A DNA stretch of 64,000 nt, from positions 1-64,000 of the forward strand of contig JBBPTG010000052.1 of the NCBI GenBank assembly GCA_038093975.1, given 5' to 3'. This DNA is from Chalciporus piperatus. Lineage: Eukaryota; Basidiomycota; Agaricomycetes; Boletales; Boletaceae. The notes beneath the pieces were generated by a model, which had not been told where the DNA came from, searched no databases, and saw only the letters and a program-made list of their open reading frames with translations. Shown here piece after piece: positions 29,880-41,191 of the stretch (position 1 is its first letter; every line of letters starts with the position of its first letter). A program made the position numbers and the translations under genes.

Positions 29880-31054
29880 ATGCCCGCATACGAAGTACAA
29901 GGCCCATTCGGTTTACAGTTCAACCTCCAGACACATATTCCCGGCAGGCTCTCCCTAGTGTATAACACCCCAGAAGACACATTTCTAGCCCCCGGTCGGA
30001 CGCGTTCCGAGCCGACAGGAGAGTCCAGTAAAGGACCCTCGTTTGGTCGCAGGACACAGAGCGAGCTCAGCCTCAAAGTTCCTATGTCCGTGCCTCGGTC
30101 TCTCCCGGAGGCAGATAACGCTGTGAGTACCACTGTCCAAGTCTTCTTTCGCAGTGGCTCAAATCTTTTTTTCTGCATTAGGCCCCAGAACAAATTTCTT
30201 CCGCACCCTCTCCAGTCCCAACAGAAATAATTCCTGCGGATCTTACACAAGAGGAAATCGTCGGTGACATCAAAGATCGAGGAGTTAGAGTTCGCGATTT
30301 TGCCTATGAGAATTCCACTCCCGTTCCACAACGCGCGCCGGAACTATTCGACCCCGTTTCAGCATGGCATGTTTACGAGGCGTTGCTGTCAAACCCTGAC
30401 CCCAAGAGAACACCCATCAATGGCAGCCACTTGCGCAGACTGATCGACATGGGTTGGGTCAACGAAGCAGCTGATAGAGATCGGTGGATGCAGAAAGATA
30501 TGGAGTCATTACAGAAGTTTGATAGCCGCCCACACTACCCCTGGAAGGCGTTCAATCTACCCCAACCCACAAAAGCGGAGCTTAGAGAGGTGGCAAATGC
30601 AAGGTTCCAATGGGTAAACGCCGATCAGCTCCGCTCTCAATTCGTCGGCCGAGTCGCCCGCATCCCTGCTATGTTTCATCGCTCCCGTACCGTGTTTCAA
30701 CATCAAAAACGCTCTGCCGACGATACAGCCGAATCAGAGGAAGATCCCGAGGTCTCACCTCGGTCAAAGAAGAGGCGTTTGTCGACCAGTGCTTCGCCAA
30801 CTCCAGATGGGCAGCCAGCTTTGAATGTGCACGCCCCCTTGACGCTGGTCAACGGAAAGCCGCCACAGCAGTTCCCGGCTGGACGCCCTTCAGACAGCTC
30901 CCCTCCCCGCACTGCCGCTGCACCATCGCCACAGCCCACCCTCAACCGTTCCCTACAACGCCAACTTTCCATGTCCTCCGTCTCCCTCTTTTCTTCAGAT
31001 ATCTCACGCTCTGACTCGCGGACTCCCCTTACCCAGGGTGCGGATCAGGAATAG
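29880..31054 (+). CDS. Conserved-looking protein of unknown function (371 aa)
   Basis: Two exons, 29880-30122 and 30182-31054, with a 59-nt intron, in phase. The product starts MPAYEVQGPFGLQFNLQTHI. The central part has a helical, Trp-containing region (WHVYEALLSNP, LRRLIDMGWVNEAADRDRW, HYPWKAFNLP). The C-terminal third is Ser/Pro-rich, with a likely nuclear localisation signal (SPRSKKRRLS) and repeated SxS motifs. No catalytic motif or membrane segment is visible. Coding bias and the clean splice suggest a real gene, possibly a nuclear factor. The + strand upstream is CT-rich. Confidence 0.7.
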
Positions 31055-31686
31055 TCGCGCCCCCCTTGTCTCCACTCCCCCCCGGCTGTGGTCGTCTAAG
31101 ATTCCAAGCACATAGCACGTAAGGTGTACGGATTTTTTCTAAGAGTATTTTTTGCAGCTTGGAGGTAACATTGTATTAGTAACTTATCCAACTTGTTACC
31201 CTCTTGTAACATTCCGTTTCAAAGGTCAAACCCGTCTTTGCACTCCTCTGAGGTTCATGTGAGAATGACACCGCGGCTAGTGCCGTAGCACGTACCTGCA
31301 CTCAAATCGCTAGCTAAGCTGCGGCTGAGGGCACTTTCGAATAATCACTGGACTTCGACTCTATAACACGCACCCACGTTCATCTCTTGTCGTTGTTGGC
31401 TGGAGACTGGCCTGCAGCACTCATTGTATCGAACCCTCCAGGCAATTCCCAACTATAGCGCGAGGTTCATTAATTATCTCTCAGTGATGTGGATCCAGAC
31501 TCACTCCACTGCGAACACAGCTAATTACATACGCGTGCTATGCACCGCAGCGCGATCCCCTTCGAGAGTAGGAACTTTCTAATGGAATCTGTGCATGCAT
31601 CTTCCTGTGCACAGTGCATGGCCGTGTGGTCTTCAAACCCAACAGCCATTGACGAAAGGGCATAAGCTCTATCGCTTACACCACGA
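31055..31686. other. Promoter region of the first FAD oxidase
   Basis: No gene recognised. The last ~200 bp (from about 31545) are nearly identical to the sequence before the third oxidase (36560-36755). They share the blocks gcgatccccttcgagagtag and gtggtcttcaaacc. Confidence 0.6.
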
Positions 31687-31693
31687 TATAAAA
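31687..31693 (+). promoter_or_regulatory. TATA box of FAD oxidase 1
   Basis: TATAAAA, 64 bp before the start codon at 31751. The same element sits at the same spacing in the third copy. Confidence 0.65.
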
Positions 31694-31750
31694 TGGCTCC
31701 TTCGTTCGGTGAGGCATCATCCTAGAATTCAATCTCCCAAAGCGTTCCGA

Positions 31751-33761
31751 ATGAAACTGTCTGTGTTAACGCTTCTGGGCGCGGTCGCTCTCGCTAACGC
31801 TGGGATCAGCGACTCGGGGTGTCTTTGCACATACGGCGAACCCTGCTGGCCAGATACCTCCACCTTCTCGCAATTACAATCCCAGGTCTCCCAGCCGCTC
31901 ATCTACCCGGTTCCCAGTGCCTCCGCTTGTTATCCGCCCTCCAACCCCTCCGGCAACTGTACCGCGGTCATGGCTAATTGGACAGATGGGAATTGGCGCT
32001 CGTCTCTACCTGGCGCGATGGAAGCGCCCAACTTCGAGACGTTTATGTTCCGAAACGGCACCATCGATGCGTGCTATCTGAACACGACCATCATGGGAAC
32101 ATGCGGGCAAGGCAGCGTGCCGGTTATCGGCGTTGACGTACGCTCGGTATCCGACATCCAAGCTGCAGTCAATTTCGCAGTAGAGAACCAACTGAAGCTG
32201 GTGGTCAAGAACACGGGGTGCGTCTCATGTTTGGATACGAATCGACACTAGTCTGATCGATGTCGCGAGGGCAGGCATGACTTTCTTGGGCGTAGTGCGG
32301 CCAGAGGTTCATTCGTGGTGTGGACTCACAATATGAAAAATATCACATACAACTCCACATTTGTGCCACAGGGAGGACTGGCGAACGAGACCTACGAGGG
32401 TAAGTTAATCCGAGCTTTCTTCCTTGGCGCGGTTTTTGATCCGTTTCTTGTGCGATAGCTGTGACACTCGGTGCTGGCGTACAATGGCATGAAGCTTATG
32501 CTGCAGTCAACGATTACGGCCGCATAATGGTTGGCGGTCTCTCTGCCGGAGGTTCTATTGGCACTTCCGGCGGCTGGCTGGCTGGTGGTGGACACTCCGT
32601 GCTGTCCCCCACCTATGGTCTCGGTAAGATCCTGGTCGCCCATTGCTTGCTCCACGGGATTGATTGTGGGCAAATTAGGTGTCGACAACGCCATTGAAAT
32701 ATCTGTTGTTCTTTCCACCGGCGAATACCTAACTACGAATGATCACCAGAACTCGGACCTCTTCTGGGCCTTGCGTGGTGGTGGCGGAAGCACATATGGC
32801 ATTGTCACTTCCGTTACCTATCGCACATATCCCTCCGTTCCAGTTCAGCTCTACACGTTCCAGGCCAACATAACCAACTCACCAGTGCTCCTCGAACTTG
32901 TTGGAGAGTTATTACGATACCAGATTCAATTCACTGACGATGGTTGGGGTGGATATGGCTCGATCTCTCCCGCTCAGGTCTCGTTTTTCTTCTCCGCACC
33001 CAATATGACGAACGAGACAGCGGCAGCTACCACTCAGGCTTGGAATAACTACACAACATCTCTGCAGCCATTAGGGGTTATCTCTGCGTCCCAGATGTAT
33101 TGGAGCCCTTCCTGGTACGAGCTCTATCAGCTCCTGTTTAGTGGTGGGGTCCAGAACGGTGGAAACCTCATGACCACGTCTCGACTTCTCTCGCGGGACA
33201 CGATCACTGCCAACTACACACAAGTTGCCCAGGTTCTCATTGATTGTCAAGGGGGCTTCGAGTAAGTCCGTTCGCAAACCTCTTTTTGGTTCCCATCAGC
33301 TGACTGTTGAAATTCCTATCCTACAGCATGATAGCAGGCGGGAAGGTGAACGAGATCGATCCCGACTCCGTTGGGGTGAATCCTGCTTGGAGAAATGCCA
33401 TAGTGGAGAGTGGATGCGGAATTTCTTGGGACGACGGGACGACTTCGACAGAACTCCAGGGTCTGATTGATCAGCTCAAAGGGTGGATCAAGAGCATGTA
33501 CGATGTATCGCCCAACGATGGTGCTTACTTCAATGAGGTTCGTGGCGCGCATGCGTCTGCTGAGCTGGTAGCAGCTAACCTTGTGGTGACTATGGAATCT
33601 AGGCGTCTTTGTTCGAGATCGATTGGCAGAAGACCTTTTTCGGATCTCACTATTCAACTCTCAAGGAGATCAAGGATACATATGATCCGTATAGGATGTT
33701 CGTCGTTGCTGAGGGAGTGGGATCCGAGGATTGGAACCAGAATTTGACGTGCCGTTCTTGA
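31751..33761 (+). CDS. Secreted FAD-linked oxidase, BBE/VAO type, copy 1 (569 aa)
   Basis: Six exons: 31751-32217, 32275-32399, 32459-32623, 32679-33261, 33327-33537, 33603-33761 (1710 nt, phases agree). Signal peptide MKLSVLTLLGAVALANA. A Cys-rich start ([11 protein letters not shown]) is followed by the FAD_binding_4 domain ([20 protein letters not shown]). The motif NTGHDFLGRS gives His157 as the covalent flavin attachment site. [17 protein letters not shown] follows, where bicovalent relatives have a Cys; here there is none. The C-terminal BBE segment reads [18 protein letters not shown]. Several N-glycosylation sites (NWT, NGT, NTT). The family oxidises sugars or aromatic alcohols outside the cell with O2; the substrate is unknown. 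First of three tandem copies. Confidence 0.9.
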
Positions 33762-34157
33762 GGAGTTGTATTTTGTCTCTGTCAATACTTGTACTATCGA
33801 TTACCCAACAGCATTGTTCTGAATCACCCCTGTTCCCCAGTGACATCGAAATAGCTTCTTAGAGACATTGCGTGCTCACCTCACACTCGCCGCATGTATG
33901 TACTTGAGCGGTTCGGATTTCGAGTTTGAAGCCAGTGAGAAAACACGTGTACACTGTACAGCATACGACATTGAACGTAAACTTGAACGCTTCTAAGAGC
34001 CACATTGAAGCTAAGATCGAATTCCGCAGTAAGTAATCGAGCGAGAACGACTCCTCGAATGCCTTTTCGGACGATGTACTTATCAATGATTGCTGACCAG
34101 GCCTTGAACCCGAACTAAAATCATGCATCTCGGTTCGAGTAATTCGGCCAATGGGGG

Positions 34158-34165
34158 TATATAAT
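34158..34165 (+). promoter_or_regulatory. TATA box of FAD oxidase 2
   Basis: TATATAAT, 77 bp before the start codon at 34235. The promoter of this copy is otherwise unlike those of copies 1 and 3. Confidence 0.6.
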
Positions 34166-34234
34166 CCGACCAACTTTCTTCAATGGATGTCGTCCTGGAA
34201 ACGTCTGGGATATCCAAAGTCTGTTCGACCGAGG

Positions 34235-36250
34235 ATGAAACCGCTCACCGCATTCACACTTCCAGGCGTAGGTAGGCTCGTGGCTGCGGGGCTCACCGAC
34301 TCGGAGCCAGGGTGTCTCTGCACCTACGGCGAACCGTGCTGGCCCGATGCTTCAAAGTTTTCGCAACTTCATTCCCAGGTCTCTCAGCCCCTCATCTATC
34401 CACTTCCCAGCGCGACTGACTGCTACCCTCCCTCCAACCCATCCGGCAACTGTACCGCAGTCATGGCTAACTGGACCGACGGGTTTTGGCGCTCGTCTCT
34501 ACCTGGCGCGATGGAAGCGCCCAACTTCGAGACCTTCATGTTCCGAAACGGCACCATCGATGCGTGTTATCGGAACACGACCATTACAGGCGCGTGTGGC
34601 CAAGGCAGCGTCCCTGTGATTGGTGTCGACGCGCGTTCGGTAGCGGACATCCAAGCCGCAGTCAACTTTGCAGTAGAGAACCAACTGAAGCTGGTCGTCA
34701 AGAACACAGGGTGCGTCTCGTGATTGGACATGAATCAACAGTAGTCTGATCGATGTCTCGAGGGCAGGCATGATTACCTTGGGCGTAGTGCAGCCAGGGG
34801 TTCATTTATGGTGTGGACTCACAATATGAAGAATATCACATACAACTCCACATTTGTGCCGCAAGGAGCTCCGGGGAACGAGACCTATGAATGTAAAATC
34901 ATTGGAGACCGTCTGGGACCTGAATTTCTAACCTGTTCATTCTGCGCTAGCCGTAACGCTCGACGCTGGTGTGCAGTGGGACGAAGCATACAGTGCGATC
35001 AACAATTATGGGCGTATAATGATTGGCGCCCTCTGTACCGAAGGTTCCGTTGGTTCTTCCGGTGGGTGGTTGGCGGGCGGAGGACACTCCGCATTGTCGC
35101 CCAATTATGGCCTCGGTAAGAGTCTTCCTAATGATTACTTCGCTCATCAACGTTGATCGCCGGAATGAAGGTGTCGACAACGCCCTCGAAATATCTGTCG
35201 TGCTTTCCACTGGTGAATATCTGACTGTCAATGACTACCAGAATTCGGATCTCTTCTGGGCCTTGCGTGGCGGGGGTGGAGGCACATATGGAATCGTCAC
35301 TTCTGTGACCTATCGCACATACCCCTCCGTTCCCGCTCTCCTCTACACGTTTCAGGCCAATGTGACCAATTCATCGGTGCTACCGGAGCTTGTAGGGGAG
35401 CTGTTACGATACCAAACCCAATTCACCGACGATGGTTGGGGTGGATATGGAAGGACAAGCCCCACAGAGGTCGTCTTGTCCTTATTCGCTCCCAATATGA
35501 CGAACGAGACGGCAACAGCAACTACTCAGGCATGGATTAACTACACGAGCTCCTTGAAGCCATTCGGTGTTGACACTGCACACAACCTGCATTGGTCTCC
35601 TTCTTGGTACGAGCTGTACCAATCCTTGCCACCAGACACTGGCTTCCAAAATGGGGGGAATGGCATGATGACGTCTCGACTTCTCTCGCGGGACACCATC
35701 TCCACCAATCACAGTCAAGTTGCCGAGCTCCTCATTGACTGCCAGGCGAATTTAAAGTGAGTCTTGTGACATGTATTTCCTCGTGTTTGGATTGTGTGAG
35801 AATCTGAAATAACCGTTATACAGCATAGTATCAGGGGGGAAAGTCAGCCAGATCGATCCGGAATCTGCTGGTTTGAACCCTGCCTGGAGAAACGCGGCTG
35901 TTGAGACCTTGTGCATGGTCTCTTGGGAGGATGGTGCCACGTCGACAGAGATCGAGAGTCTGATCGACCAATTTCAAGGGTGGATCAAGGCCATGTACGA
36001 CGTGTCACCCAATGACGGCGCTTACTTGAACGAGGTATGTTGTGAGCATGTGTCTGCAGAGATGTTGGTTGACGATATTACTGAAATTCAGGCGTCTTTG
36101 TTCGAGATCAATTGGCAGGAGACATTTTTCGGCTCTCATTATTCAACTCTCAAGGAGATCAAGGACACGTACGATCCGCATCGATTGTTTGTCGTTGCTG
36201 AGGGGGTGGGATCCGAGGATTGGAACAAGAACTTGACATGCCGCTACTGA
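34235..36250 (+). CDS. FAD-linked oxidase, BBE/VAO type, copy 2 (573 aa)
   Basis: Six exons: 34235-34710, 34768-34892, 34951-35115, 35171-35756, 35824-36034, 36092-36250 (1722 nt, phases agree). Intron positions are identical to copies 1 and 3. The N-terminus ([20 protein letters not shown]) is a weaker signal peptide than in its neighbours. His160 in NTGHDYLGRS is the flavin-linking residue. [18 protein letters not shown] again lacks the second, Cys, attachment site. The C-terminus reads [20 protein letters not shown]. It is clearly more diverged from copies 1 and 3 than they are from each other, so the middle gene is the older paralog. Confidence 0.9.
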
Positions 36251-36691
36251 TCACTTGTCTCTTGCCTTCACTCCGATCATATCCTTCACTCAATCGATTC
36301 CGATTGGTGCTATGATCTGTGAGCGAGGTGCCGATTCAACTGCAAGCTCCCTGAAAAGCAATATGTATGTTTGTACACATTTATAAGACTTGAAGAAATT
36401 ACCCCGCAACGTAATCATCATCTCGGACTTGAATCTGCACCGACACCGCACGCAGTCTGACACTACTTAATCACTACTAACCAAGTCAGTCATTTACGCC
36501 AAGTACAGGATTTCGACAGAACCCACTCTACTAATTAACGCTGTGCTCTTGCCGAGCGCGCGCAGCGATCCCCTTCGAGAGTAGCAAGTTTCGAATTGAT
36601 TCGGCGCGTCGTCTTCCTGTGCATGATCGTGTGGTCTTCAAACCTAACAGCGACTGACGAAAGTGCATAAGCTCTATCGCTTACACCGCGA

Positions 36692-36698
36692 TATAAAA
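36692..36698 (+). promoter_or_regulatory. TATA box of FAD oxidase 3
   Basis: TATAAAA, 64 bp before the start at 36756, within a promoter nearly identical to that of copy 1. Confidence 0.65.
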
Positions 36699-36755
36699 TG
36701 GCTCCTTCGTTCGGTGAGGCATCATCCTAGAATTCAATCTCCCAAAGCGTTCCGA

Positions 36756-38765
36756 ATGAAACTGTCTGCGTTAACGCTTCTGGGCGCGGGCACTCTCGCC
36801 AATGCTGGGGTCAGCGACTCGGGGTGTCTCTGCACATATGGCGAACCCTGCTGGCCAGATGCCTCCACCTTCTCGCAATTACAATCCCAGGTCTCCCAGC
36901 CGCTCATCTACCCGGTTCCCAGTGCCTCCGCTTGTTATCCGCCCTCCAACCCCTCCGGCAACTGTACCGCGGTCATGGCTAATTGGACAGATGGGAATTG
37001 GCGCTCGTCTCTACCTGGCGCGATGGAAGCGCCCAACTTCGAGACGTTTATGTTCCGAAACGGCACCATCGATGCGTGCTATCTGAACACGACCATCACG
37101 GGAACATGCGGGCAAGGCAGCGTGCCGGTTATCGGCGTTGACGTACGCTCGGTATCCGACATCCAAGCTGCAGTCAATTTCGCAGTAGAGAACCAACTGA
37201 AGCTGGTGGTCAAGAACACGGGGTACGTCTCATGTTTGGATACGAATCAACAGTATCTGATCAATGAGTCGCGAGGGCAGGCATGATTTTCTTGGGCGTA
37301 GCGCCGCCAGAGGTTCATTCGTGGTGTGGACGCATAACATGAAAAATATCACGTACAACTCCGCATTTGTGCCACAGGGAGGTCCGGCGAACGAGACGTA
37401 CGAGGGTAAGTTAATCCGAGCTTTCTTCCTTGGCGCTGTTTTTGATCCGTTTCTTGTGCGATAGCTGTGACACTCGGTGCTGGCGTACAATGGCATGAAG
37501 CTTACGCTGCAGTCAACGATTACGGGCGCATAATGGTTGGCGGTCTCTCTGCCGGAGGTTCTATTGGCACTTCCGGCGGCTGGCTGGCTGGTGGTGGACA
37601 CTCCGTGCTGTCCCCCACCTATGGTCTCGGTAAGATCCTGGTCGCCCATTGCTTGCTCCACGGGATTGATTGTGGGCAAATTAGGTGTCGACAACGCCAT
37701 TGAAATATCCGTCGTTCTTTCCACCGGCGAATACCTAACTACGAATGATCACCAGAACTCGGACCTCTTCTGGGCCTTGCGTGGTGGTGGCGGAAGCACG
37801 TATGGCATTGTCACTTCCGTTACCTATCGCACATATCCCTCCGTTCCAGTTCAGCTCTACACGTTCCAGGCCAACATAACCAATTCATCGGTGCTCCCTG
37901 AAGTTATTGGAGAGCTGTTACAATACCAGATTCAATTCACCGACGATGGTTGGGGTGGATATGGCTCGATATCTCCCACCCAGGTCACCTTTTTCCTATC
38001 GGCACCAAATATGACGAACGAGACGGCTGCAGCGACCACTCAGGCTTGGAATAACTATACAAGCTCCCTGAGCTCGTTTGCCGTTTCATCTGGCTACGAG
38101 ATGTTGTGGTATCCTTCCTGGTATGAGCTTTATGAAAAATTGTTCGGTGGCGGCGTCGAGAACGGGGGAAACTTCATGACCACGTCTCGGCTTCTCTCGC
38201 GGGACACGATCGCCGCCAACTCCACACAAGTTGCCCAGGTTCTCATTGATTGTCAAGGGAGTTTCAAGTAAGTCCGTTCGCAAACCTCTTTGGTTCCCAT
38301 CAGGTGACTGTTGAGATGCCTATCCTACAGCATGATAGCAGGCGGGAAGGTGAACGAGATCGATCCCGACTCCGTTGGGGTGAATCCTGCTTGGAGAAAT
38401 GCCATAGTGGAGAGTGTATGCGGAATTTCTTGGGATGATGGGGCGACTTCGACAGCAATCGGTGGTCTGATCGATCAGCTCAAAGGGTGGATCAAGAGCA
38501 TGTACGATGTGTCACCCAACGATGGTGCTTACTTCAATGAGGTTCGTTGCGCGCACGCGTCTGCTGAGCTGGTAGCAGCTAACCTTGTGGCGGCTACGAT
38601 ACCTAGGCGTCTTTGTTCGAGATCGATTGGCAGCAAATGTTTTTCGGCTCTCACTACTCGACCCTCAAGCAGATCAAGGACGAATATGATCCGTACAGGC
38701 TGTTCGTTGTTGCTGAGGGGGTCGGATCCGAGGACTGGAACGAGAATTTGACGTGCCGCTATTGA
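36756..38765 (+). CDS. Secreted FAD-linked oxidase, BBE/VAO type, copy 3 (569 aa)
   Basis: Six exons: 36756-37222, 37281-37405, 37465-37629, 37685-38267, 38331-38541, 38607-38765 (1710 nt, phases agree). Signal peptide MKLSALTLLGAGTLANA. Exons 1-3, introns 1-3 and about 200 bp of promoter are almost identical to copy 1. Divergence rises in the middle of exon 4 (SSFAVSSGYEMLWYPSWYEL against [20 protein letters not shown]). His157 is in NTGHDFLGRS and there is no second-site Cys. The mosaic similarity fits recent duplication or gene conversion skipping over copy 2. Confidence 0.9.
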
Positions 38766-39419
38766 TTACTTACCTGTGTCTTCTTCGTGAACGTTCTATG
38801 ATTTGTGCTATTCATCTTGGCGGGGCCGCGTTATTTGTAGGCCGGACTTATTGTCTATTGGTTGAGATCGTCATTAGATCGCCGACATCATCCCAATCAG
38901 GTTGTTCAGATATCTGCCATGAGTGGAGAGGCAGCACGCGCTCGGAATTGTTTTCGGACTGATCAACTCGGTTACCAGCTGGATAGCCTTCGAACTTGAA
39001 GTGGGTTTTTTCGCAGCAGCGGAGTGTGAGTTTCTGTGACGCCAGCATGGTACGTACCTAGAGTGATAGGGACACGTGTAAGTCCTCGAGGCAAGATGCA
39101 ATTGTGGCTGTGTTCTCAAAGGTGCCAGATTTATCTTCCTCTTTCAGCGACTTATGGCTGAGTCAACTCCTCGTGTTCACTAGTCGTTTGATCCCATTCT
39201 TCCCCTTGTCTCACCAGTCGTCAAACAACGTGGATCCGGTGTGCAAACCTAACCACAGATCGGTGAGTCTAACTCTGGATTTACTCTGGCTCACAGGTCA
39301 CCAGGCATATTCGACCCCTCTAATCCACACGATTGCCAGCAGCCTTGTGTCCAAGCTTCACCGAGTCGCTGTCTAATCGATAGTTCGAACATCCCGCGCA
39401 GTCATCCGTACCTAATAGC
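38766..39419. other. Intergenic stretch between oxidase 3 and the AlkB gene
   Basis: No coding signal with splice support. It contains the terminator of the oxidase and the promoter of the AlkB-type gene; no clear TATA box. Confidence 0.5.
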
Positions 39420-40490
39420 ATGTGCGTGCACATGACATTGATAGCTGTACGCATCGGCTGCTAATATTACTTGGTTCGCTCAGGTCACGCACGGCACCAC
39501 CGCCGACCCTCGGAGTGGGGGACAGGATCGGCGAGGGAGATTCCAAACTTGTTCTAGAGGTCCTTCCGCCGGATCTAGCGAAAGATGCGTTTGAGAAAAT
39601 GAGGGATGATGAGGTGGCATGGAACGTCATGCATCATCGAGGTACGCTAACTGCTGTTCATTTCGATGCAAAACGCTCATGTCATGTCATACTCAGGAGG
39701 GGAGGTGCCTCGACTCGTGGCCGTAGAAGGGGAAATTGCTGCGGATGGGAGGTACGCAAAACAAACAACCCGTTACCGCCGCCATATAATAATGTTGATT
39801 TCTTTTTCTGCGCTCTATCACAACAGTTTTCCCATCTACCGGCATCCAGCGGACGAGTCTCCCGCACTTCGACCATTTTCCCCAACTGTGTCCCGTATTC
39901 GCGACCATGTGCAAGAAGTGCTCAATCATCCGGTGAACCACGTCTTGATTCAGCATTACCGAACGGGGGCAGACTATATCTCTGAACACTCTGATAAGAC
40001 GATCGATATCGTTCGTGGGTCCAAGGTTGTCAACGTCAGTCTTGGCGCACAGCGAGTGATGACCCTTCGCACGAAGCGGGACAGCGCCGGTGAACGCGGT
40101 ACACCCCGGCCGTCGCAGAAAATCCCCCTCCCTCACAACTCGATGTTTGTTCTCGGGCTAGAAACGAACGCCAAGTGGTTGCACGCGATCAACCACGACA
40201 AGCGACCGATGCAATTTAAATCCCCGGAAGAGCAGTTCATGATTGGGGAGCGAATCAGCTTGACATTCCGACATATCGGGACGTTTCTTTCTGGAGATGA
40301 ATCACGTATCTATGGGCAAGGGGCGAGGGGCAAGACATGTGATACGGCGCGACCTGTTGTGAACGGAACAGAAGAAGCAGCGAGACTTCTTGAAGCATTT
40401 GGTAAGGAGAACCAGCAAAGTGAATTCGACTGGGATGGTGTATATGGGGAAGGATTTGATGTTCTTCATTTTACTTCGCGGGACGCGTGA
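39420..40490 (+). CDS. AlkB-type Fe(II)/2-oxoglutarate dioxygenase (292 aa)
   Basis: Four exons: 39420-39421, 39484-39641, 39697-39751, 39827-40490. The introns are 62, 55 and 75 nt, and phases agree only if exon 1 supplies 'AT' and exon 2 'G' of the start codon. The protein then begins MSRTAPPPTLGVGDRIGEGD. Iron ligands are H126 and D128 (YISEHSDK) and H191 (WLHAINHDKR). The 2-oxoglutarate arginine lies in ERISLTFRHIGTF. A substrate-recognition lid precedes the barrel (FPIYRHPADESPALRPF). The family repairs alkylated DNA or demethylates RNA or protein; the general layout is like ALKBH2/3-type fungal proteins. No targeting signal. Without the split start, the first in-frame ATG would be Met40 (EKMRDD), which would remove conserved sequence. 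Confidence 0.85.
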
Positions 40491-41191
40491 GTTACATGAA
40501 GTGTCGTTAATCGGGGGTCGACAAGGTTCAGTTCACGTATGGGAGGTGATGTTATTGTTTTGTATTTCTGTCTGTACTTGGATATGTTGTGGAATGCCTA
40601 GCAACGCTCGTCGCTGCAGCGACACCCTTCGTTCGACCACCACCGTCGCGACCACACGCTTTGCTATCTACTCTGCAGCTGCTCGTGACATTCTACGTGC
40701 ACGTTACGCGTCCACTCCCGTTTTCTGGCACCTGCCCCGGTCTGTGACATTGGGCTTTGACGTGCGCGCTATCTTTATCTTGTTGTCGTAACCTGCCCTT
40801 CATCTGCTTGATTTGATGGTAAGCGGAATCATTCGAGTCTTGTTTCCTATTTTGGGTTGGTTGTAGTTGAGGTTTTTCAGGGCAGTCGCGTGTTGGATTT
40901 TGACGGCGGTCTCTTTCCTTTTCCCTGGTTCAACTTTCTGCTGTTCACTTGCGGAAAGTCAGAAACACGAGGCTACTGATCGTTCTGCACGAGGCTCTCT
41001 ATTCTTGTCCCCCTCCTCTCTCGTCCTTTATCTCCCCGACCCCGCCTACTCCCACTCTTAATCTCTAAACTAGTCAAAAAATCACAAAAAAATCTTACCT
41101 TCACCCCCGCGACACCAACGTTCTCAACGTCTTCACAAGCTCGCTTATTATTTACTCTCTCTTTGCATGATATATTCATTTCATTAACGAG
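40491..41191. other. Intergenic stretch; promoter of the large membrane protein
   Basis: No supported gene. From about 40980 the + strand becomes CT-rich and leads to the ATG at 41192, as expected for a fungal promoter and leader. Confidence 0.5.
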
